Assembly: GCF_030269925.1 (NCBI RefSeq)
Contig: NC_085116.1
Coordinates: 6,820,001-6,884,000, forward strand
Length of the DNA: 64,000 nt
DNA from: Bombyx mori
Taxonomy: Eukaryota > Arthropoda > Insecta > Lepidoptera > Bombycidae
Direction of reading: 5' to 3'
The position numbers were made by a program, and so were the translations under genes. Below, in pieces: positions 55,601 to 64,000 of this stretch (the stretch's first letter is position 1; every line of letters starts with the position of its first letter). Under the pieces are notes generated by a model that searched no databases, was not told the origin of the DNA, and saw only the letters and a program-made list of their open reading frames with translations.

Positions 55601-55911
55601 GTACGTATCATAAATTATTATAATAAAAATGTAGACATGTAGATATTATGTATAGAAATATATGGTATGTAATCAATACGCCACAAGGGAGCAATATCGG
55701 GGGTAAGAGGCTCGGCGGTACCCAGAGGGAGGTACCTTAACAACCTTCATAGAACGATGCGTACATGTCTTTGTTAATTAGCCAATTACCCCGAGGATAA
55801 ACAAAGTGAATGAACACGCAACATCTATTTTTATGGCATTCCCTTGGATATTTTCATTAGTTGAAACATAACAATAATTCACCATATTAATTCATAATAA
55901 TTTCATCATCA

Positions 55912-56005
55912 TCAGCCTATAGCAGTCCACTGCTGGACATAGGCCTCTCCAATTGTTCGCCACTGAGCACGATCTTCGGCTTCTCTCATCAAACTCCTGC
56001 CAGCC
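55912..56005 (-). mobile_element. RTE-type LINE extreme C-terminus
   Basis: The minus strand is open: AGRSLMREAEDRAQWRTIGE, then AYVQQWTAIG, stop, then a TGATGATGATG simple-repeat tail. On plus this is the CCACTGCTGGACATAGGCCTC repeat. It abuts a SINE fragment. Confidence 0.78.
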
Positions 56006-56006
56006 A

Positions 56007-56128
56007 AGTGGTGGTAGGACCTCTTGTGAGTCCGCACGGGTAGGTACCAACCACCACCCCCTCCTATTTCTGCCGTGAAACAGTAATTCGGTTTGAAGAG
56101 TGGGGCAACCGTTGTAACTATAATTCAT
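56007..56128 (+). mobile_element. SINE (Bm1-like), internal fragment
   Basis: GTGGTGGTAGGACCTCTTGTG to GGCAACCGTTGTAACTATA. Cut on the left by an RTE end and on the right by a CR1 end. Confidence 0.85.
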
Positions 56129-56137
56129 TGTGTTTCT

Positions 56138-56400
56138 AGGTAGACTAGCATACCTGATGGTAAGTAGTAGTTGTAGATATACAATGAAAAAAAAAATTTC
56201 AAAGCCGGATGGTCCGTGGCAAAAAATATTTCTGGAAACACACTGCATAAACGCAAATAGTGTCAGGTAGTATGGATGGAGCTCTGCCCCGGTGGCGGAA
56301 GGTGAGATGGTAAAAAGAAGAAGTTCTCGAAGAATTCCTTAGAGCATGGAACATAAGGAACAAAATTCGTCCCTCCATAGACCCAGGTTGAACCAACGAA
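56138..56400 (-). mobile_element. CR1-clade LINE pol C-terminus, partial
   Basis: The minus strand contains HRGRAPSILPDTICVY and FQKYFLPRTIRL, matching the CR1-clade end (HR.RVHPY.L..LRS.T..FQRSFLPRTIRLWNELP) whose continuation is at 59995-60285. The tail part (GGTAGACTAGCATACCTGATGG) is degenerate. Confidence 0.7.
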
Positions 56401-56401
56401 G

Positions 56402-56530
56402 TGAGAGAGAGAGAGAGAGTATTCTTTATTGTACACCAAAAAACAAATAAACAATGCGATACATTAAATACAAAAAAAAGTACAATTGGCTGTCTTATCA
56501 CTGAGAGCGATCTCTTCCAGACAACCATCA
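56402..56530 (+). repeat. GA microsatellite and adjoining dispersed repeat
   Basis: GAGAGAGAGAGAGAGAG (56403-56419), then TATTCTTTATTGTACACCAA and TGTCTTATCACTGAGAGCGA, TCTCTTCCAGACAACC. I recognise this block as recurrent in silkworm DNA, but it occurs once here. Confidence 0.5.
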
Positions 56531-57182
56531 GGTGGACAAGAATCATTTGGAAAGTAACATTTTCGTAATTCTATTCCTGAATCCCAGGAATCGGCTTTTG
56601 CCGCACTTTTTAAGTTTCTGGTTAGCGGGGAGAGTAATATCATCAATTTAACTGAAAAGTTCGGTTAAAAGCCATTTCTAATTCACTTCATAACTCTGAA
56701 AACTTAAGACAATCTAAGTAAATCAGCAAAATAAATACTGCTATTAAAATAATCAGTAGTCAAGGCAACATCTTGATGTTTATAAAAGACTGGCTTTGGC
56801 TTGTTTAACCAGTGGGGTTTTAAAATAATCGTTTATCGTATTTAAGGATCCGAGCTTTGTTTCGAATGAAGTCACGTCAAGCACAACGAATATTATCCGT
56901 ATAAATGTAACGATAGAGATCTGCATTCTGCTGTTTATTTAAATTATATCTTATGTCTACAATTGTGTACGCCAGTTTTGAAAGGGTTAACTATTAACTA
57001 TACCAACTAAAGCAAAAATCGATTACTGCTTCATTAACGAAAAATGTTCTAAGAAAATCAACGTGATATTGAATTAGCGTGTACTAGATCCACACTTGCG
57101 GTATGTTACCGTGACTGGAAAGCTCCATGCCGGGCAAAGTGATTTTTGCACAGGATGACAATTTACTATGGTTCCTTTTTTT
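56531..57182. other. AT-rich stretch, nothing recognised
   Basis: No gene or repeat supported. Confidence 0.5.
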
Positions 57183-57270
57183 TTTTTGATGATTGATATA
57201 TTACTGGTGGCCCGGAGGCCTTTCCAGCTTCACCAGGACAGGTGGGCGAGCAAAGGCTCAGCCAGGACTA
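57183..57270 (-). mobile_element. Jockey-clade LINE extreme 3' end
   Basis: T run, then GGCCCGGAGGCCTTTCCAGC, TTCACCAGGACAGGTGGGCG and AGCAAAGGCTCAGCCAGGA: the reverse complement of the last 90 bases of the element at 42715-47526. A very short, young-looking truncated insertion. Confidence 0.85.
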
Positions 57271-57874
57271 TGGTTCCATGAGCGATATTTACCCTATGAT
57301 TTAATTACATATTATTGATATTGTAGTAATGACGAACATTATCAAATCAAGGTCTAGTGGTGTTATTGAATTGATCTGCGTATCTCGCACGTATATTTAA
57401 CGTGCATTAGTGTAAGGATTATATCCTTTAAGTCACAGTAATTATTTACAACTATTGTTAATATTACAGTATTTATAGCTTGAAATCCAACAAGTAAAGT
57501 TACCATACCTAATCATTTATTTCCTTAGTATTTACGTCTATAAAACGAAATATTGTTATTGAATACTTTTATAGTTTTATGGTAATTGTATCGTTTTAAT
57601 AGCTTAAGTAACCAACAGTCAAAGAGAATCATTCAGCATGTTTAAACTTGCGGAAAAGACACGGCTCACGGCCCATTTACTGTCGAGCAAATACGGGTCC
57701 CCATAGACTCTGTATTGTAATGCCACTCATCAATTTAAGACACGAGGTTAATCAACGTCATTAATGTGCCTATCAACCAGCTTCCGTGGCTACTTGACGG
57801 ACTCAATAGCGTCGTTACCAAGCACTGATTCGCATATACATAAGAGGGAAAAGTTCAGGAGGAAGAGATTCCAG

Positions 57875-57945
57875 ATGGCGCGGAGGTTTTTTCAGTTTCA
57901 CCAGGACAGATAGGCTAGCAAGGACGGACTCAGCAAGGCTGAGTG
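57875..57945 (-). mobile_element. Jockey-clade LINE 3' end, degenerate scrap
   Basis: TTTCAGTTTCACCAGGACAG, ATAGGCTAGCAAGGACGGAC, TCAGCAAGGC. An older copy of the same 3' terminus. Confidence 0.6.
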
Positions 57946-58598
57946 GAGAATGTTTTATGTGTTAAATTTTTAAGCTGCTTTAAGGATCTTTTATTAATTT
58001 AATATGTTCAACGTATGGTTTTGTTGTTTTGTTGTTGTAGACTTCAAGACCTGTGATTAGCTTGAAAATATGCGAACGAATCAAAAGTTGATAACAATAC
58101 AATAATTTTATAACTACGCTTTAATATTCAGATCAGGAATAAAAAAAAAGATATTAAGTTAAAGAACAATTTGTTATTTAAGCGTGTTCTCAAACTATGT
58201 ATATAACGATATATCGACCGATATCACATTACTGTACAAGTCAGGGACAAAACGAAGGAAATCGTGTAGGAATTTATGAGCAACATAAAGTAACATAAAT
58301 AAACAAGCATTCAGTTTTGTCTAAATAAAAAAATTAATATCCGTGATTATGACGTAAATTTATTATTGCAAAAAAATCATATAACTATTGACGTAATATT
58401 TTATATGGTTAAAATCTAAAAACGTTATGTTCATAAGCGCGTGTTTTTTGCAACAGCCAATGGAATTTATGATCCATTCGATGCTAGCGGTGTACAGCAG
58501 ACAATTATCTTAGGATAAAAGTAGTTTTCAAATGCGCTGTAATTGAAATACTCAATCCTTGGTACCTGATTATTAAATTTTTTTTTTTTTATTATATA
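57946..58598. other. AT-rich stretch, nothing recognised
   Basis: No gene or repeat supported. Confidence 0.5.
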
Positions 58599-58802
58599 CT
58601 AGCGACCCGCCCTCGCTTCGCTTCAGAAACTGTAAATTATTATTGATTTTATTATATATATAAACCTTCCTCTTCAATCAATCTATCTATTAAAAAAACC
58701 GCATCAAAATCCGTTGCGTAGTTTTAAAGATTTAAGCATACATAGGGACAGACATATTATATAGGGACAGAGAAAGCGACTTTGTTTTATACTATGTAAT
58801 GA
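58599..58802 (-). mobile_element. Non-autonomous Helitron, same family as 14719-14973
   Basis: The minus strand starts TCATTACATAGTATAAAAC after an A and ends GCGAAGCGAGGGCGGGTCGC, TAG before a T (CTAG terminus). Homologous over its length to 14719-14973, with a shorter TA-rich middle. Confidence 0.87.
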
Positions 58803-59994
58803 TTTTCAATAACAAATTTAGTTTACTATTCATGAAAAAATAATTGACGAGGCTTATTGAATTTTCATTATAGTTTTATACATGACATTTTTATGAAACA
58901 AAGTGCTCAATCGAAGTACAGTAATAATTCAAGGTCTAAATAAAATACAACAATATTTTTATAACCATAGTACTGAACAGTGCGAACGACATGCTATTAA
59001 AGTTATTGCAAATAAGTATTGCCGTCTAAGTAACAAAAAAATTGGCACCGTTGGTGGTGTTAAATTGGCCCCCGCAATACATTTACTAACGTAGCTTGTT
59101 TTTCGCAGTTTAATTATTATTTTAATACATTTGGGTATTTTTTTTTCATTTAATAATTTACGTTATTAGAAAATATTTAAAAAAAATATTGTTTTTGACC
59201 TCGTTTACTTAATATATTTTTTTAATGATTTATTTTGAGCCGGCGGCAGTTAGTATTTTTTTAATTGCTTAAAATGTTTTGCTTATACGTTTCTATCTCG
59301 ATTTTTTTATTGTCATTGTATTATTCCTGACGTTAATGACAATAACATAATTATTGTCGGAAAAAAATGATATAATGACAATAAAAATACAAGAGTATGC
59401 CGTAATTATGTGTGTGGCTTCCGAAAACCGAACAAAAAAAACTATATTTTGCTTACTTATAATATTTTAATTCTTTATACTATAATATGTGTTTTACTAT
59501 GAAATTCCACTTTTTTAATTTATTTATTTATTTTATTTTAATTTTTTATTTCACTCTTTTACGGTTGTATTATCGTACAAAATAGTTTAAGTCTAGGTTT
59601 GCTGATCACGGTAGCAAATGGGTTCAAATTCTCTTTAACAATATCTATTCATTTCAAACGATTTGTATCTAATCAAGTTGATCGTTTAACTAATCGAATT
59701 TGGGTTCATCAGATATGCCTTAACTTTAGTTTCTGTTCACTAAACTCAAAAGCGAGGAATAGATTAAATACTTGGTCGGCTATAGCACACTAGTATCACG
59801 GCTACTACGCAGTAAGCTCGTCGAGTTTTGTTTCGTAATGATTTTCATAATAACACACTTAATCACGCTTCACTTTCTTTATCATTACCAATCGTAGCAA
59901 TTAAATTATAAACATGACTAAGTATTGACGTGATAGATAGAGAGAATAATTTCCAAAAAGAGACATGAATATATTTTGCGGATAAGCGTGTTTT
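58803..59994. other. Very AT-rich stretch, nothing recognised
   Basis: T-rich and A-rich runs dominate from about 59100 to 59560. No gene. Confidence 0.5.
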
Positions 59995-60285
59995 TTATTT
60001 TTTTATGCCCTTGTAGGCAGACAAGCATACGGCCCACCTGATGGTGAGTGGTTACCGTCGCCCATGGACTTCAGCAACAATGCCAGGGGCAGAGCCAAGC
60101 CGCTGCCTACCGCTTAACACTCTCCACAAGCCTCGTTTGAAGAAGGACATGTCATAGCGCTCGGGAAATACCGTGGAGGGGAGCTCATTCCATAGCCGGA
60201 TGGACCAGACTGTCATCGGAACACCGTGGAGGGGAGCTCATTCCATAGCTGGATGGGCCAGACTGTCATCGGTGTTTCGGTTTTA
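59995..60285 (-). mobile_element. CR1-clade LINE pol C-terminus and 3' end
   Basis: The most informative CR1 copy. The minus strand encodes the pol end WNELPSTVFPERYDMSFFKR, then GLWRVLSGRQRLG, and then the 3' tail (plus: TGCCCTTGTAGGCAGACAAGC, CCATGGACTTCAGCAACAATG). The WN.LP..VFP...FK.....L pattern is the standard CR1-clade terminus. The upstream part carries a 53-bp tandem duplication. Confidence 0.8.
60171..60276 (+). repeat. 53-bp tandem duplication inside a CR1 fragment
   Basis: CCGTGGAGGGGAGCTCATTC, CATAGC.GGATGG.CCAGAC, TGTCATCGG occurs twice, starting at 60171 and 60224, with three or four differences. Confidence 0.92.
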
Positions 60286-60770
60286 TTAAGCAATCAATTA
60301 TGTTTTTGTATTGAAATTCTCAATACAATGTGAGTTTTTCATGTTCAGCCCGAAGTTTTTACTATGGCCCACTGGGTGGTCATTGGAACCCGAGATCATA
60401 TCACAATGTTGAATCAACTACCTACGTTGCGACTTGATACCGAAGTTCTCATATTTGAGTAATGTATTCATTAGAATTTTATTTTGTCTACGGATCTAGT
60501 GTGAAACGAGATCGGCCCACCGAGCGTGTGTTTTTTTTTTATTCTTTAGACCGACGATTATAATGTTGTTGTTCGTAACTTGTAGAAGCAAACTTAACGA
60601 TTCAGGTTTTTATGAAATATATTTCTGTTATTTGATAGATAATATAGCTAGTCAATCGTTTTTAATACGATTATTTTAAACGGACCAAATTCTGGTTACG
60701 ACATTTATTAGATTGACTTTTCAGACATCTTAGCTTTTAAAATTAATATGATAGTTCACCGATGAGTATT
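60286..60770. other. AT-rich stretch with a degenerate SINE
   Basis: A minus-strand SINE relic at about 60362-60460 (GGCCCACTGGGTGGTCATTG, GATACCGAAGTTCTCA); otherwise nothing. Confidence 0.45.
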
Positions 60771-60771
60771 T

Positions 60772-61035
60772 ATTTTTTATTGCTCAGATGGGTGGATGAG
60801 CTCACGGCCCACCTGATGTTAAGTGTTACTGGAGCCCATAGACATCTACAACGTAATTGCCGCCACCCACCTTGAGATATGAGCTCGAAGGTCTCAGTAC
60901 AGTTACAACGGCTGCCCCACCCTTCAAAACGAAACGCATTACTGCTACACGGCAGAAATAAACAGGGCGATGGTACCTACCCGTGTCGACTCACAAGAGG
61001 TCCTACCACCAATAATAAGTTACCACCAGTACCAC
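60772..61035 (-). mobile_element. SINE (Bm1-like), 5'-truncated
   Basis: Reverse copy from TTTTTTATTGCTCAGATGGG to GAGGTCCTACCACCAATAA, followed by short repeats of TACCACCAGT that look like reiterated 5' ends. Confidence 0.9.
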
Positions 61036-61608
61036 CAGTTGTTACCGGACGCACTCCAAAGCATTAGTGTGTGTTGAGTTTTATTGTGGCAATTGGAAAG
61101 TGCTTAGCTAATGAAGCACTGGTGCGATCTATTACTAAATTGGATATGGTCGGCGATTCTAAATGTGTTTGATTTTCTAAATAAGTAAACTCCATTTTTT
61201 CTTAAATCCGCAACTACCATTTGTCTCGTCCCTAATATATTAAAATTAATGTAGGGTAAGACTCTAATAGTTTGTATAACAAACATTGCTCCCAACGCCC
61301 ACACACGCAAAATGGTGTGCCCTAAAAGCGAAGGTCTCGGATATGAAATTTTCAATACAAACACATTTATATAAGGAACATTTTGTTATTAACGTAAGAG
61401 AGTAAGTAAACACGAAGGCTTTCAACGTTAATATGTTCCTATACCAAATTGTATTAAGGACTAAAAGCGATAATCCAAAAACGAATTTACGGAGTTGTAA
61501 ATACATAATATATAATACAAATTTACAAAAACCTGTAGACACTACAACGTGAATATCCACTTGAGACATTAGGTCAGTCTCTTATATAATAATCTGGACT
61601 ATTTTACC
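61036..61608. other. Unannotated stretch
   Basis: Minus-strand ORFs near 61104-61569 have no family pattern. Nothing else seen. Confidence 0.45.
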
Positions 61609-61856
61609 TTTTTTTTTATTACTTAGATGGTTGGACGAGCTCACAGCCCACCTGATGTTAAGTGGTTACTGGAGCCCATAGACATCTACAACGTAAATGC
61701 GCCACCCACCTTGAGATATAAGTTCTAAAGTCTCAAGTATAGTTACAACGGCTGCCCCACTCTTCAAACCGAAACGCATTACTGCTTCACGGCAGAAATA
61801 GGCAGGCTGGTGGTACCTACCCGCGCGGACTCACAAGAGGTCCTACCACCAGTAAT
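61609..61856 (-). mobile_element. SINE (Bm1-like), 5'-truncated
   Basis: Reverse, well-conserved copy from TTTTTTATTACTTAGATGG to GAGGTCCTACCACCAGTAATTAC. Confidence 0.93.
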
Positions 61857-64000
61857 TACTCACAATTTCGCACAATTATTTCAGAGATGCGTAGAACGGA
61901 TGACGGGACCAACAACATCCAACTAAAATTTATACAAAGTACTTGTTATGTTTGTATTCGTAAAATGCAAGTTCTTTTTCCATTGCAATAAGCAGTTCGG
62001 CTGAAGACCTGAACGTACTAGTGTCTAACGGAGTTGGTAGAAGTCATTCAAGTCGACTTTCCAGCTGCACTGAATAACGGCTTTTAACCTTTTAAACACA
62101 ATCCTTGTTCGCGACTGGATACTACTGGATAGTGGCATACAAATCAAATCAAATCAATGTTATTTTATTCAACATAAATGGAAGTACATACTTGTTGACC
62201 ATCAAAAAGACTTACTGTCAATTCACAAAAACTAGCCTCCATCCTAAGAAGAACTGGCAAGAAACTCAGCGGGCATGTCTTTTTTTTATATTAGAATTTT
62301 CTTTTTAAATATTCATTTTTACAAAAGGTATTATAACGTAACAATTATTGCAATATTGAAATGCCCGCAGCGAGCAACTCATTCCCACACTACCCTACCT
62401 ACCATCAAAAGCGATCTACCACTAGTAAAGGCCGGTTGAGGATCGCGGTGCACCAGAAAATTCTGCTCGCCAGTAAATAGCACTAGGTTTGTGTTCCTAA
62501 TTCTTCTTTCCTTTTGCTGGCCTACTGGAAGAGATTTCAACATGAAATAAGTAATCTCTCTGTATCCTTATTGTACTTTGTATCCTTATTGTCGTGTTTC
62601 TTCTAATAGCTGTGTGTACAAAATTTATTAAATAAAAAAACACTAAATAAATATCTTGGTCGCTTTTCATGACACCCACGGGACCAATAGGGGTGGTGCA
62701 ATTCTGGGCCGTCATCACACAGCGATGTTTTATTCCTGTTTAATTTCGTCGCTTTCGGTGTAGAACCAGTTCTACACTGGTGACCTTCTCGGAATAAGTA
62801 AATATTGGTTTAGCTGACTCGAAGGATAGATTGAAGTGTGATAAATTTAGTAGTTCACTGAATTATTTTACGACTTAACTGGTTCGTTTGTCTTTCTTTG
62901 TTTTAGTCCAACTGAATTTAAATATTTATAGATTGAAATTTTTAATTAGTCAAATTAATTTTTCTTTGTTTGTTTTAGGATTTTTTCCTGTGTTATACCC
63001 ACACTTCGATAATTATAATTGATTCAAACCAGGATGCTATTGAAATTACAAAGTAGGATATCAAACAAGCCATCAACTATGAATTGTTACTAAAAAAATG
63101 TTGGTTATGGACTCATCTGGTATTAATAGGTCACTAAAACCCATAGACTTGACAACGTGAATGCAGCCACTCGACTACTCCTTCTATTAAATCGTTTCTA
63201 AATATTCTTACTAAATTTAAAATTCTGATCATGAATTCTTGTAAATTATAAATAATGTATCCATTTAAGTATTAAAATCTAAATAATTACAAACGACGAG
63301 CTCAGGTTAGCATACAATAACGCAAAGCTAATTATTATTATGCCAACGTATAATTGGAATATATAAATACCAAGTGATAATTCTTCAATAATAGATTTTT
63401 CTTTCAGTAAATACGAAGCTAGGGCGACATGACCGGTTAGATAATATCTGACCTACGACCTTATCGTATTGGGCGAGCTAGGAAAGACCGATAAGAACTC
63501 TTGCAGTGCTAGAGGAATCCGGATCCACTTGTCTTATCTTATCTGCGTACACTTTTTACTGTCATTTTTTTTTTGGTCAAGTACCATTGAAATTACAGGT
63601 TCTAAAATCTTTTTTACTCCCTTACCGGCACAAACTAACTCTGCTGCCTTAATGTCAAGAGGATTCCGAAGTTATATTTAAGATTGTCTGAGCTGCATGC
63701 ATTTTACTAATCTACTTCAACGAACGAATACTTCACGACAGGAATAAGTAAAAAACGACCATATTGCCAACCCGCTTAGGACTATAGTATGTATATATTA
63801 TTTAGTGTATATATTATTTTTATTATATTTATAGATATTTAATAGATTTGAACACAGTATTAACGCTACGGAATTTTCCAATACTACAATAGAAAATTAA
63901 CAAAATACAAAGACCTTACTTCATAGGAACACAAAATATGAAATTTCGAATGTGGTTTTAACATAATATTATATTGCATTATGTCTTTAAATAAAATACC
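61857..64000. other. Right end, AT-rich with minor repeats
   Basis: Holds a CAAAT-type run followed by a dispersed repeat (about 62142-62290, ending GGCAAGAAACTCAGCGGGC), a second dispersed repeat at 62668-62715, and a degenerate SINE at about 63107-63180 (GGACTCATCTGGTATTAATAGG, AAAACCCATAGACTTG). No gene recognised to the end. Confidence 0.5.

Noticed and set aside
1..64000. CRISPR arrays, operons or phage-like modules
   Set aside because: No regularly spaced identical repeats and no clustered co-directional ORFs; the window is eukaryotic with introns and retroelements.

Overview
The window looks like AT-rich lepidopteran nuclear DNA, most probably from a silkworm (Bombyx). The organism call rests on about 30 copies of one tRNA-derived SINE (Bm1-like; the name is from memory), on lepidopteran-style Helitron ends (TC...CTAG), and on fragments of Jockey-, CR1-, RTE- and R1-type LINEs. 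There are no bacterial operons, no CRISPR arrays and no free-standing tRNA or rRNA genes that I can support.

The left 15.1 kb carries the 5' half of one host gene on the minus strand, an sn-1-specific diacylglycerol lipase (DAGL; the insect inaE group, with a sequence that reads closer to vertebrate DAGL-beta than alpha). Five coding exons join in phase: 15098-15003, 7104-6880, 4660-4548, 3211-2990 and 368-53. They encode about 323 residues: the start, four membrane segments, the linker and the beginning of the cytoplasmic lipase part. The catalytic Ser/Asp/His region lies beyond the left edge. The start-codon exon has a splice acceptor one base before its ATG, so an untranslated first exon and the promoter should lie further right.

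From 15.1 to 42.7 kb and from 47.5 to 64 kb I find no convincing host gene. These stretches may be a long 5' intron of DAGL, intergenic DNA, or both. They are packed with SINEs, LINE 3' ends, Helitrons and simple or tandem repeats, several of them nested.

At 42715-47526 sits one nearly complete Jockey-clade LINE, with a 12-bp target-site duplication, a 5' UTR tandem repeat, a gag-like ORF1 with three zinc knuckles and an endonuclease/reverse-transcriptase ORF2. The ORF1/ORF2 junction appears to be internally deleted. A short copy of the same family landed exactly at a DAGL splice donor (2606-2979) and duplicated that donor. The most unusual observations are that donor-duplicating insertion, the junction deletion in the Jockey element, and a SINE copy (11276-11730) with two snap-back palindromes.
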